Shown piece after piece: positions 20,150 to 32,200 of a stretch of DNA of 64,000 nt; positions within the stretch are counted from its first letter, which is position 1; every line of letters starts with the position of its first letter. Below the pieces are notes generated by a model, which did no database searches, was not told the DNA's origin, and saw nothing but the letters and a program-made list of their open reading frames with translations. The stretch is taken from positions 17,316,918-17,380,917 of the forward strand of contig OX453279.1 in NCBI GenBank assembly GCA_949710005.1. Reading direction: 5' to 3'. Made by a program: the position numbers and the translations under genes. The DNA is from Ricordea florida (lineage: Eukaryota; Cnidaria; Anthozoa; Corallimorpharia; Ricordeidae).

Positions 20150-20726
20150 TGTTATCAATTTCAAGATTGTACCAAGAGAACCATCCCAAGTGACAAAGAT
20201 ACCTTCTTTACACAAGTTCACATCTGGAGTGTTCAATATATCTGGTGTCTTGAAATGGAATGGAGAACCACACATTGCCTCTGAAAAAACCAGCCAGATG
20301 GTCCGTGACTCCACATTTACTGAAAGCACTGGATCAATGCCTCTGTCCGTGTGGGGAAAACACATTTCAGACATTGAAGAAGGGAAATTCTACAGCATCA
20401 CCAATTGTCGTCTCCACCACTTCTATGGCAAATGCCTGGCCACCACAAAATTAACAGTGGTTACCCCAGCAGATGCTCAAGACGTAACAAAAGCAGTGGA
20501 GCAACGTCAAAACAATTCCCTTTGCTGCCCAAAAATTCTGAATGTGCATGTTGATTCATCTCTTGCATGCGACAGCAAGGGCTGTAAGAAGAGAATTAAT
20601 GGCACTCCAGCATGCAAGATAGTCAAGTGTAACAACTGCAACAACGCTGCTCAATGCTGCTCAAGAATTGTTATGATTCATTTCTGTGGTCTACACCTGA
20701 AGGTATTTGTGGGCAACAATATCTAA
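20150..20726 (+). CDS. RPA-like OB-fold protein (fragment)
   Basis: Open frame of about 190 codons (ATG at 20190; also open upstream to about 20,150, which suggests an internal exon). The core reads GVLKWNGEPHI, then VRDSTFTESTGSMPLSVWGK and ISDIEEGKFYSITNCRLHHF, the strand order of an OB fold of the replication protein A type (D..G...L.LW...I..I..G..Y.I.N). The C-terminal part is cysteine-rich (CDSKGCKKRI, CKIVKCNNCNNAAQCC), probably a zinc-binding ribbon as in RPA70. It resembles the intact minus-strand protein at 48.4-49.6 kb in layout: OB fold then zinc ribbon. RPA-like proteins bind single-stranded DNA and are carried by some Helitrons. It may be a partial gene of a transposon or the last exon of the gene at 19.4 kb. 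Confidence 0.5.
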
Positions 20727-22302
20727 CTTTTTGATATTTAATACATTGTCAGAATGATACGTATTTTTAAATTTGGTATAATGAATTAAATAGTTTTCAG
20801 GTACTCTGAATTCATAAAAGAAACGTCTGTCGTTATTGGAAGGCCAATATTACTACCTTATAATCAATCCAAGAACTGAGATGTTTGTCAATAGCCTTTT
20901 TCTGTGTTTTTCTACGGCCGGAATCCATATAATCCATAACTGGCGGGTGGAAGTACCTTAGTTGACGAATTACTGATTTCCCGTAATAAACCTGTCGGGA
21001 GAACGACCACAAAATCTTATTGCTTTAATATGATCACATTACAAATCTCTTCTTGCTTCGGTTTAAGCTGGATGCTTCTCCTAATCCATACCTGATTTTG
21101 TCTACAAAATTAATGCCAGTGGAACGCCTTTCTCCGCCATCTTGGTTTTATACTTTCGATTTGGCACAGTTTGACCGGAAGTCCGCGATTTCCAGACTTC
21201 AAATCCCTTCTGGCCAGAGGTCCGCGTAACAATCAAGGACGAGCGGACTCTGGGGACGAGATTGGGTATTCTGAAATGAACACCATGTATTGTGACATGC
21301 TCACAATGTAATAATAAGGTTTGCCTAACCAGTGATGTTCCCTGCAAGAAACATAATTATTTTTAATAACCAGTTTTTGGTGGCTTGCAACTTTTTGGAT
21401 GAAATAAATGATAAGACAGATTTACACTTATGACTTGTATACATATATAGATCCTTGCAATGGATCTAGTATAGACTATACATGTACGTCATGTAAGCCT
21501 TTCTTTTTCAAATCCATTTAAATAGAGAATGAATACAAAAAAGCTCAAAACATGTATCAACAAAAACAAGGATGTGCAACTCCACAACCCAGTCACATTC
21601 AGACAATTCTCAAAAGCAGGATTTATCTGACGAAATTATTGACTCAATCCCACATCTATTTGATTCTTTTTCAAAACAAGATAAGCAAGGTAATAAATTA
21701 TAGCAGATAACAAACAGTATTGGTTGGGGTCCCACTAGCACTTGACAGCACTGTTACAACGCTATTTGGAGCACCCGTTGTAACATCAGTGTCACGGTAG
21801 CCGCGGTTCCACTTGCCTTCGTCAACAGTGGTTTTAAAAAAATTAGATTGACAACTTGTCAAGAATCAAATTTCTGTTTCGCGGCAAAAAGCAGCACTAC
21901 AACAAGATGAGGGGTAACAAATGGTCTTTGCGAGCATTCGCGAGCAATGCGAGCAGGCGATTTTTTTGCGAGCATGAGCAGAGGTAGAAAAATTGCTTTG
22001 CGAGCAACGAGCAGTTTGGAGAGTACAACTCGCAAGCAGCAAACACTTCTTATATTTACCGCTTGCAGCAATCCATATGGAAGTCCTTTTCTTTAAAATA
22101 AAACAGAAAACAATTTAAAACGGGATTTTAATTTAGAGCGCACCAAGTTCTTTGAAGCTAGTTTGAGTGACGTCTTATGGAGATCTAACCAATTACAGTC
22201 GCGTTTGATGCCAAATGACGTCATATTTTCGCTTCACTTCATCACGCACGTGTTCATACGGATCAGAAAGTAAAGGTCCCAAGAACAAAACTACAAGAAG
22301 CT
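20727..22302. other. No gene seen
   Basis: Intergenic. 21,900-22,050 has repeated gcgagca/gagcaa words (degenerate short tandem repeat). Small frames on either strand lack support. Confidence 0.5.
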
Positions 22303-22395
22303 TGAAGAGCCAACTGGAAGAGCCAACTGGAAGAGCCAACTGGAAGAGCCAACTGGAAGAGCCAACTGGAAGAGCCAACTGGAAGAGCCAACTGA
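22303..22395. repeat. 13-bp tandem repeat, about seven copies
   Basis: The unit gagccaactggaa is repeated head to tail nearly perfectly from about 22,303 to 22,395. Because 13 is not a multiple of three, the frames through it cycle; the open frame there is a by-product. Confidence 0.9.
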
Positions 22396-22496
22396 AGAAA
22401 ACGCGTAATTGTTCGACATGATTGCAGGTATGTCTTACTTTGTTTGGTTTTTAGGGCATAAAAACAACAAAGATCCCTTAGCTGAAATTAGCTGGT

Positions 22497-22877
22497 GGCC
22501 TCCACAGACTAGAAGCTTCAATGGGATGGTAGCTTTGAAGATTTTTTTGTTTTCAATTCTGACAATATTGACAGCTAATTTTAGATCTTTTGACGGTTGA
22601 AGGTTATTTTAATAACTTAAAAGTGAAAATAGTAAATAGTCCCTTCCTTATTTATCAACACTCAGCTGAACACTAACTGTTGTGTTTTGGAGCTACTGGA
22701 TAAGCTTATTTAGTTGTCGACAACGGTTTGTTTTTGACAAGTAAATGTTATCGACAACTAAAAAAACGCACTGTGTGAGAAGAGATGTCGACAACTTAAC
22801 ACTAAATTTTACTGTTAGCTATTGTTGTCGACAACTAAGAAGGAAAATGACAACTAAATTTCTAGTCTGTGGAGGCC
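22497..22877. mobile_element. MITE with 18-bp terminal inverted repeats
   Basis: Perfect inverted ends ggcctccacagactagaa (22497-22514) and its complement (22860-22877), 381 bp in all. The interior carries several copies of a palindrome-like word (gttgtcgacaac, about 22,715, 22,825; related forms at 22,750 and 22,785). Non-coding. The target-site duplication is not clear. Confidence 0.7.
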
Positions 22878-23009
22878 CTAAATGAAATAGATGCTATCTA
22901 GCTTTTGCAAGTGATTTGAAAAATACATGGCCCTACGTTAGCTTACGTTATCAGGTTTAAAATTTATCTTAGCTCATCTTATAGACACTTTCTGCTCTTT
23001 CTTTCTTTT

Positions 23010-24924
23010 TCTTCGACAGCTGACCTGTAATGGAGTGAAGTGGCAGTGGACTGAGGAGGAACAGTCATCATTCGAACGCCTAAAAGCGGAACTATCTACC
23101 AAGACTACCCTTGGATACTTTGATCCAAAGAAACCTACTTTCATCTTTGTCGATGGTAGTCCCATTGGTCTAGGTGCTCTCCTGACCCAGAACGATGTTT
23201 CGACTAATGAAGTGACACCTTTGCATTATGCCAGTTCTCCACTGACACCAACTCAAGCTAGATATCCACAGATTGATCGTGAAGCTTTGTCAGTTTACTG
23301 GGCTGTAAAGCGCTTTCACCTGTTCATCTATGGAGGGGAATTTAAGGTAATCACAGACCATCAACCTCTGGTTTCCTTGTTTAACAACCCCACCTCTAAA
23401 CCGTCCGCCAGGATAGAAGGTTGGCTCATGGAGCTGCAGCAGTACCGAGTCTGAAGACCACATCTGTTTTATTATAAGAAATGCAGTACCAAAAGCTGTA
23501 ACATTGTCTGAGGTAGAATCTGCAACCGCAACAGATCCCGTGCTACAAGCGGTTATGTCTGCTATGACATCTGGTTGCTGGCATAAGGCGCCACCTGGTG
23601 TATCACTATCTGAGCTATCCTGCTATGAGCAAGTCAAGGAGCAGTTAACCTGCACTGACTCTGTCTTGTTAAAATCCGATCGTTTAGTAGTTCCTGCTGC
23701 GCTGCAAGAACGAATTGTTGACATCGCCCATGAAGGTCACTTGGGCATAGTTAAAACTAAGGCCCTCCTGCGAGAGAAGGTGTGGTTCCCATGCATGGAC
23801 ACGATGGTTGAAACAAAGCTCAAGGCCTGTTTACCGTGTCAAGTTGTAACCCCAGTGTATGCTAGAGAGCCTGTTCAAGTATCAGCTCTTCCTGACAGCC
23901 CTTTTCATGAAGTAAGCATCGACTTTGCGCATGTTGAGGGTGAAACCCTACTTCTACTGGTGATGATTATTCATGGTTCCCATTCGTAGAACCAGTGTCG
24001 TCAACGTCCGCTAGTGCTGTCATACCTAAGTTAGATCAGCTATTTGCTACATTCGGAACTCCCAAGATTGTTAGATCAGACAATGGTCCACCTTTCAGCG
24101 GAGAAGAGTTTGCCAAGATTGCTCATGCGCTTGGTTTCAAGCATCGCAAGGTAACCCCATTATGGCCTAGGGCCAACGGTGAGGTAGACAGATTCGTGAA
24201 AACACTGAAGAAGTGTCTTAAAGCCGTTAAAGTGGAAGGAAAAAACTGGAGAAAGGAAATGCAAGCGATTCTGAGAAACTATCGCACCTCTCCTCATCAA
24301 ACCACTGGTGTTGCCCCAGCAGTATTGTTACTGAAATGTCCTGTGCGTAACAAGCTACCACAGACCAACCACGTTGACCCTGTGTCGGAGATCGTCCGGA
24401 AACGCGATTTCTCGCAGAAATCCAAGTTCATGGCTCATGCTGACAGCAAGGTTTATGTGAAACCCAGCACTATATCACCCGGTGAAACCGTACTAGTGAA
24501 GAGATCACTTACTGCGTCTAAAGGTGCAACTGTTTACGACCCTACCCCCTTGACTGTAGTGGATAAGAAAGGCAGCATGATCACAGCTCAAAGCGAGAAC
24601 CGCACGGTTACCAGAAATTCCTCTTTCTTTAAAACTCTGGACCAGTCAGTAATCAACCGTGATGATGATCCGTCCCATGACAGTGGTCTCAGCTCTCCAG
24701 CTGACATCAAACACCAACAAGAGCTGCCTGCTGCACGTACACGTGCTCATGTTTCTGATCCGTCTGCATCAAAACCTGTGAGCTCTCCTGGCGTGCAAGC
24801 TAATCCTACACGTTCATTTAGCCCTATCCCAGAGGGCCAAGCTAGTGCGTCTCACCCGGTTGGTCAACCACCATTGCGTAGATCTTCCAGGAAACGAGTT
24901 CCCCGCCAGATTCTTGATTTGTAG
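23010..24924 (+). pseudogene. pol: Second Ty3/gypsy pol fragment (RNase H + integrase)
   Basis: Begins inside the RT/RNase H linker (KWQWTEEEQSSFERLKAEL), then RNase H (FVDGSPIGLGALL, ITDHQPLVSLF). It breaks at 23,454, resumes with TLSEVESATATDPVLQ, then the integrase zinc finger (HEGHLG...CLPC). A frameshift near 23,955 precedes the core (SDNGPPFSGEEF, NGEVDRFVKTLKK) and a proline/serine tail ending RRSSRKRVPRQILDL at 24,924. The integrase acids (SIDFA, SDNG, GEVD) survive. The protease and RT are missing, so this is a different and older copy from the element at 12 kb; the tail and motif spellings differ enough to call it another family. Confidence 0.8.
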
Positions 24925-25128
24925 GCCTAGATTCTTAGTGAACTGTGAACTCTGAACTATGACAGTATAGTTTGTTTAGTAAAAATGCTGTCGCCTGTAC
25001 AAAAACGTCTGTTTCTGTTGGACTTTGATTCCAGTCAGTAGTCATAGTTTCATGGACACTAATTAGTTGAAGTTTATTTTATTTCTTTCCATATTATTCT
25101 AGAGAGTTACCCACTAGGTCGAAAGAGA

Positions 25129-25274
25129 TGTAATGTTCATATAAACCGAACGTTATTGATACCGGATGTTCGCTAGGAACTATGGGATATAGGTAGCGAA
25201 ACGATCATGGCGTCCACCGATGCTGTAACACGTCTTCTTACAACTGTTTATTAAATCGTTGTTAATCGTTTGCA
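25129..25274 (+). repeat. Possible short LTR after the second gypsy fragment
   Basis: Preceded by a purine run (gtcgaaagaga), starts TGTAATG and could end TTTGCA. It contains tataaacc and a ttattaaa word. Only 146 bp, and no second copy is visible, so this is tentative. Confidence 0.22.
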
Positions 25275-25285
25275 TCCTGTTTTGA

Positions 25286-25540
25286 AATCCATTCAAAACA
25301 TCACAGCAAGCAGCACGTGGTTTCAAAGACCACTGGAAACAATTCATACCACGTATAACTTACAAAGATCTAAAACGAAGTCGCAGGGGTTTCCTAGGAG
25401 TTGTCCAGTATGTGCAAATGCACCATCCAGAAATACATATCATACCAAAAACCACGTGCCAAGATGATGTCGAAAATTATTTTTCTTTCCAGCGGGCCAG
25501 GGTAGCAGGGGGAAAACCAACAACTTTACAGTTTTTTTAA
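25286..25540 (+). pseudogene. Transposase-like C-terminal fragment, unknown element
   Basis: One open frame (QQAARGFKDHWKQFIPRI, RRGFLGVVQYVQMHHPEI, PKTTCQDDVENYFSFQRARV, AGGKPTTLQFF). The pattern QDxVENYFSxxR...GG.PT.LQF resembles the C-terminal insertion of P-element/THAP-type and related transposases (QDxLExFFxxxR..GG.N.NPT..QF). The frame is cut by a TAA at 25538 in a T-run. It is probably the start of the surviving part of the element split by the inverted-repeat unit at 26,024. Whether it was an active transposase is not shown: the catalytic region is not in view. Confidence 0.4.
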
Positions 25541-25559
25541 TCATCTGCCTCTCTTCAAA

Positions 25560-26020
25560 CTGAACTCCTTCTGACTTCAGAAATGAAAGACCTACAAAGT
25601 TATATTGGCTCTTATGATTTGGCAGCTCTACCTAATCTTGTTTCCATTGCACTATCTAAACAGAAGCTGTCATCCGATGAAACTACAAAACATTTCAGTG
25701 AAAAAGAAGGATGAGAATTATGTGCTCACCAGCTTACCTCAGACAGTGTTATTGAGAAAAGATGGGGATTTGATGAAACCTTCCACAATGCTGCCGACAA
25801 GCAACAGCTGTCAAGACATGTCAAACAAACAGTAGAATACATAGATCTTTTTTTTAAGAACTTCACAACCCATACTAACTGCCATGCTTGCCAGACAGAA
25901 TCACCATCATGTGTTACCATTTCTAGGAAACTTGACTACTACTTAAGAACAATTTTTTTCACTGGAAACTGGTCTCCAAACTGTCTTCAGGAAGCACTAA
26001 CAAATTTTGGGACCTTGCCT
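25560..26020 (+). pseudogene. Unknown element, left half of interrupted coding region
   Basis: Reads ELLLTSEMKDLQSYIGSYDL, then a stop (TGA near 25,712), DSVIEKRWGFDETFHNAADK, NCHACQTESPSC (a CxxC...C pair) and finally, in a shifted frame, GSTNKFWDLAS. The last words continue across the inserted 7.1-kb unit as ETEPAWHEDVFGLKQ at 33,174. The uninterrupted paralogue at 42.6 kb has KFWDLASTETEPAW in one frame, which shows the two halves were once contiguous. Function unknown. Confidence 0.45.
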
Positions 26021-26023
26021 CTA

Positions 26024-26425
26024 TAGTCCATGGGCCAAGTGGCTAAAAATGGCGGATCGTTACCACTTGGGGGGACGAAGGCCACAATATATCAAACTAA
26101 AATATACGATGGAAATGTTGTAAGAGTAGCTTAAGGGAGTCACGTGACCTTGAATTTTTCATAATTAGCATAAATTGATAATATATTAAAATGCGGCTAT
26201 AGCAAGTAATTCTGTAGAATCTGCATAAAATAAAGCAGGCATAGATATGTCTAAAGTATTTTGTCACTTTTAAGGATAAATAGTCATGTGACAGTGACGT
26301 CACTTCTGGTCGCAATAAAAAACCCTCAATTTGTTGTATGTTTTTCCTATTTTTGTTTTTTTTGCTTCTTCCTGTTATGTGATGCAAAAGTACATTTTAT
26401 AACATATGAAAAGCACTAAAAGATA
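26024..26425 (+). repeat. Left terminal inverted repeat
   Basis: Matches the reverse complement of the right end from tagtccatgg through gaaatgttgtaagagtagct, gtcacgtgaccttgaatttt, agtgacgtcacttctgg, to aaaagcactaaaagata. By eye it is about 80 percent similar, with small indels. Confidence 0.75.
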
Positions 26426-26492
26426 ATATAAGTACTGTAATATAATATATAGGATAATAAAAGATACTATAAGTAGTGTATATAGTGTTGTA

Positions 26493-29236
26493 ATGGCAGC
26501 CACGCGGTTGTTACCATCGCTCGCTCTAGTGTTTTTAGTCCTCATCCTCAGGCAGAAATGGTCCAGCAGTATTGGCTACCAGTTCATAAACAACCAAGGA
26601 GTTAAGAAGTTTAGGTTTTGTTCTCCTGTAGACCCAAAAGCAACTGTAGTGCTTGGAAGCGAAACTCTGCATCGAAACATCACACTTGCGAACAAGCAGA
26701 ACAGACTACAATTACGCTCAAGTGCATCTTTCTTAACTCACATCCTTCTTCTACTTGGAGGTGACATCGAATTAAATCCTGGAGATGAAGTGAATTTTCC
26801 TTGCGGGATATGCTACGAAACAGTGAAAGCTAACCAAGAAGGAATTCAATGCAATCAGTGTTACTGGTGGTTCCACAAGAACACAGGGTGCTGCGGGATA
26901 TTACCTGAAATGTACAACATTCTGTCGACTTCTCCGTGTGTTTGGTTGTGCCCACACTGCAATGAACCTAATCAGTCAAATTCATTTTTTCATGATTCGC
27001 TTGATTTGCTTCACTCTGAGAACTTCTTTGACCCCCTTCTCGCGAGTGAATGTCTAAATTTGCCGGGAAATTTAAATCAAGATCGACACGGCCGTCCTAC
27101 AAGAAGTAAACAAAGGCAACCCAAGCAGAACAATATGAAATGTTTGTTGATTAACTGCCGCAGCGTGATGAACAAAGTGGCTGACATTGCAGCAGTTATA
27201 CATGAACACAAACCTGATATTATACTGGGAAATGAATCCTGGCTTACCCCAGATATCGGAAACAACGAAATATTCCCAGACAACTACAACGTCTTCAGGA
27301 AAGATAGAATTACAAACAGTTGGGGCGGCGGAGTCTTTCAAGCGGTGAAAAAAGATATAATTACACAGCGTGATTTAAATTCTGACTGTGAAATTATTTG
27401 AACCCAATGTCAACTTTCTGGAAAGAAATGTAAATGCATACTTTTTGGATCATATCATCGGCCAAACGCATCCGACATGAAAAGTCTGGAGGAACTAGAA
27501 GCTTCACTTCTAAAGGTTGGCGACAACATCCACAAAGACAATGTCATTATCGCAGGAGACTTCAATGCGCCTGATATCGACTGGCAAAATCCGGATGTCT
27601 CAAACAGATTGGTCGAAATAATTGATGACCACGATTTTTCCCAGCTTGTTCATGAACCTACAAGACGGCAGGGTGAAGCACAGAATATTTTAGACCTTGT
27701 TTTATCAAATAATAAGAATATAGTGAGAGATGTCCAAGTTGTACCAGGGATAAGCGACCACGACATTGTCCTCTTCACTGTGAACACAACTTGTAAGAAG
27801 AGAAAGAATGTCAAACGCAAGATTTACTTCAGAAAGAAGGCTGATACCGACCGAATTAAGGAACAGTTAAAGAAATTGGCCAGCGATGTTAATTTGAATA
27901 ACGAAACCAAAACAGTGGATGAAAAGTGGAACGAATTTGAATTTGGCGTACATCGCATTATGGATGCTCATATTCCACACAAGATGTCCAGCTCACGCTA
28001 TAACCTACCCTGGTTTAACCGCTCCTTGAGACGGCAGTTGAGGGCCAAACAGAGGCTATACAACAAAGCTAAAAGATCAGGAAATCCATCACACTGGCAT
28101 CAGTTTCGAACCGCCAGGAAACGCATGCACCAAAGCCTAAAAACCGCCAGAGACAGTTACGTGTCAGACTTTCTCGGTGAAGCTATCGAAGAAAATCCAA
28201 AACGCTTCTGGTCTTATGTAAAACAACTGAAGAAAGAAGACCATGGCGTAGCTGACCTTGAGTACGAAGGCAAAATATTCAGTGACAGAGAGATCAGAGC
28301 GGAAATTTTGAACAAACAATTTTCCTCTGTTTTTACTGACGAATCCGACTTAGACCCCCCAAGTGTAGGAAACGAACCAAAGCCAAGCATAAGCCCTCTT
28401 GTAATTACCATCACTGGTGTCACCAGGCAGCTAACCTCATTGAAAACCAACAAAGCTTGCGGCCCGGATAATATTCCTTCTTGGTTTCTAAAAGAGTACG
28501 CACAAGAGATTTCACCTATCTTAACTGACATCTATCAAGACTCTATTAACACTGGAAATGTTCCATTGAAATGGAGATGTGCCAATGTTTGCGCAGTTTT
28601 TACGAAAGGCAAAAAGTCAGACCCTGCAAACTACAGGCCAATTTCCTTAACTTATATCGCATCCAAAATACTTGAACACATAATCCATAGCCACGTGATG
28701 AAACATCTGCAAGTGAATGATATCCTTACAGACTGCCAACACGGATTCAGGGCCAAAAGATCAACCGAATCCCAACTCATTTTAACAATACATGCCTTGG
28801 CCAACTCATTTAACAATGATAAATCCATGCATGCCATGGTACTGGACTTCGCAAAGGCCTTCGATAAGGTTCCCCACCGGCGACTCCTAGCAAAATTACA
28901 ATATTATGGAATCCAAGGCAAATTACTCCGCTGGCTTGAATCCTTCCTTACTCAACGTACCCAGTCCGTCGTCTGCGAAGGAAAATCTTCAAGATCTTCT
29001 CCTGTGACGTCTGGAGTTCCCCAAGGAACTGTGCTTGGCCCGTTGTTGTTCTTATTATATATTAACGATCTTCCTGATAATCTTCAGTCCTCCGTTAAGG
29101 TATTCGCAGATGACGCTCTACTGTATGGTATCATTGCAAATGATACAGATTGTGACCACTTACAAGACGACCTACAGAAACTAGAACAATGGCAAAATCA
29201 GTGGCAAATGAAATTCAATCCATCAAAATGCAAGAT
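26493..29236 (+). pseudogene. CR1-like LINE ORF: PHD-like finger, EEP nuclease, RT
   Basis: From the ATG at 26493 the frame has a hydrophobic N-terminus (LLPSLALVFLVLIL, signal-like). A 2A-like motif (GDIELNPGD, about residue 92) follows, then a PHD-like zinc finger (CGICYETV...CNQCYWWFH...CCGI...CPHC). The EEP endonuclease is marked by LLINCRSVMNKV, NESWL, AGDFNAPDIDW and SDHDIVLF, and the reverse transcriptase by NYRPISL, LDFAKAFDKVPH, SGVPQGTVLGPL and FADDALLY. An in-frame TGA lies at 27399-27401, inside the nuclease; otherwise one frame runs to about 29,236. There the RT ends early (after KFNPSKCK) and the frame continues into an unrelated gene. LINEs are usually cut at the 5' end; this copy is cut at the 3' end. 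Confidence 0.85.
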
Positions 29237-32200
29237 AAACAAGAGTGCTAAACAAGAGTGGCCCCCAGATTCCTCCAATATCACCCAGGAAAACAGTGAC
29301 GCTCCAACTCTAGTGACAACCTTTCTTCGGTACGTTCTGGGTGGCGATGATCAAGAGCTCGGTGAACGCATGTCCTGGCTTAGCAGTTCTGTTGGTCAAG
29401 ACCTTATGTTTGGTATAACCCGTGGTCGATACAAGCCTGCAAAACACATTCTGTTACCCTCGGCAGTCAAATCGCTAACAGGTATTTCATTATTATAAAA
29501 TTTATTATAAATGTTTTTACAAGTGGCTGCAAATTATTCAGGATTAAACTTTTAATCTATTTCAGGTAATGTTGAGCTTATACAAATTCTAAACCGTCTT
29601 GGGCACGGTATATCATATTCTCAACTCGAAGAGGTTGATACAGCCCTGTGCCTACAAAAACTTGCCATGACACCTGAAGATGGCGTCCCTCTCCCAAGCA
29701 ACATATACCCAGGTACAAATACTGTCCTCGCCTTTGAAAATATTGATAGGCTCAAAGGAACCCTGTCCGGAGGTGGGACATCGCATCGTGTTAATGGTAT
29801 CGCCGTTCAACCTATTACTTACGGCCCTAATCAGAAAATAGTGGTTCCCAAGGTAGACAATACAAAGAAAAGATCATTCTCTGCCCCAGAAGAGCCTCTC
29901 CCCATCTACAATGTCGGCAAGCGAGTTGGGCCCCCACCAAAAAAAGTGAGGGAGGTTGATGGCGAAACAATTCTTAAAGAAATTACAAATAAGAATCTTC
30001 TGTTCATCCTTGCTCGTCTACATTATGAAGCCCACCAACAAAAGGTCAGCAGCTGGACTGGGTTTAACATCATGGTTCACGACAAAGACGCCATCATTCC
30101 TAATAATTTAGGCAATTTGCGAACATTAATGCACCAGCCACTGATGTTTCTACCGTCAACGAAGCCCTCAACCAATCACTCACTATCATGCCTCACTCCA
30201 TCTCACAAACATCATATGTGTTTTCGATCAGGCCATCTATGCCAAGGCGTTTGAGGTGAAGTGCAAGGAGTACGAGAAGTTCAAGCCCATAGTTCTACGT
30301 CTTGGAACTTTTCATACCCTTGGTACATTGATCTCTATCATCGGTAAAAGGTTTCTGCATGCTGGTCTAAAGGACTTATTCATTGAAGCTGGGGTAGTGG
30401 CTGAGGGATCCCTGTCTGCAGTTCTGGAGGGCCGAAACTATAACAGTGGTGTTCGTGTGCACAAACTGGCTTACGAAGCATTCATGAGGGTGGCATTGAA
30501 AGGATTTTATCCTTGGCTTGACGAGTCGCACCCAGCAGACAGTCGTCAAGTACAAACATGTCTTGATGAAATTGGTACCCTAGCTGATGAACTGTCTAAA
30601 GAAAGACACGATGAGGTTTTCAAGAGCCGAGTTTTCCAGCGTTTTTCTGACCTTTTTGCGGAATACACTCTTCATCTTCGGAGTACCAATGGCCCCCTTT
30701 CAGAATTCTGGATGTCCTATATAGACACGATCGAGCTACTACTTCACATGATCCGTGCTTCTAGAGAAGGGAATTGGGAACTCCATCTCTCCTGTGTCCG
30801 CCAGATGCTCCCATGGTGCTTTTCCTACGATGCTATCAACTACGCAAGATACATGTCAGCTTATTATAGCGACATGACAAGTCTACCAGATGAGCACCCT
30901 GAGGTACACGAGTTCATGAGAAATGGTGGATTTTCAGTTCAGTTGAGCAACGACAATACATTTGGAAGAATTCCCGTTGACCAGACTCTTGAAGAAACTG
31001 TAAATAGAGATACCCAAACACCTGGGGGTACTAAGGGCTTTAGTTTGAAACCTGGAGCCGTACAAAGGTACTACTTGACGGCAGAATTCAGACCTTTGTT
31101 CCTGCGCAGTTTGCGCAGAATGGTTGGCTATGCCAAAGGGAAGCATGGCCATGCTGACCTTCACTCGTCTCACATTGCCCAAGATGAGAAAGATGTTGCC
31201 GCAATGGTTGATTTAATCAAGAACTGGACAGATCCATTTGCAGGTCATATGCAACTGTCCAGCATCTCAACAGGAGCTGTTGCCACTTCTGCTATAGCAG
31301 AGGACATTGCGACCGCCTATAAAGTTGGAGAGGCAGCCTACGCTGATTTCAAGAAGACCCGTCTTGAATCACAGCCCCCAACGGTAAGGTTCAATGACAA
31401 ATTGAAGAAGCAAAAGCTGAAAACCTTCAGTGCTTTATCGAAGACCAAGACAGTGGCAAAGGGCAAAGACACAGAAACTGTTCTGCACGCTGATCGAAAT
31501 TTGTTTGCGCGGATGATCATAATTGCTGAAAACCGCAATGTGCAAATGTAAGATGTGTTAAAGCACCCATTAGGCCCTCTTCCTGCTTCCCTGGCCTGCA
31601 ACAATGGCTTTCCCTGCAGTGATATAGGTCAATCATTGTATCCTCGGAAGACACAGATGTTAGAATCCTTTGCCTAGCGTTTTCACTTTCCATTGATGTA
31701 CCGATTTATCAGCATTGTTTCTCAAATGAAAGCTTGGTATGTCGACATTGGAAAAATAGCCCACGTCATTAGCCAGGATGCGTGCAAAGCACTACCTGGT
31801 TTGCACGCATTTACGGGTTGTGATGCAGTGAGTGCCTTTGCAGGGATTGGGAAAGTGAAGCCCCTGAAGAGGTTACTGAGGAAAAAGGAATACCAACGCA
31901 TGCAGCAACTTGGAGAAAACTGGTTGATGTCTGAAGATCTTTTGATGCAGTTAGAGGCATTTGTCTGTGATATGTATGGCTCAAAGAACAGTATCTCAGA
32001 CGTGAATCAATGCAGATATTCGGTCTTCTGTGCAAAGAAAGGTAATAATAATAACAATTATAATAATAATAATAAACGCTATTTAAGTGTCATATGAAGT
32101 TTGCTAGTCGGAGACACCTAGCTATCTGCATAATATTAAGAAATTAGGGCACAATAACAAAGAAATAAATTCAGCGATAAATGTAAATGTAAATGTTCTC

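Noticed and set aside
22303..22395. CRISPR-like array
   Set aside because: The 13-bp units are head to tail without spacers, in a eukaryotic window; it is a tandem repeat.
27399..27401. TGA recoding (read-through as Trp or Sec)
   Set aside because: Isolated stops in already decayed elements are simpler as mutations; no recoding structure was looked for or seen.
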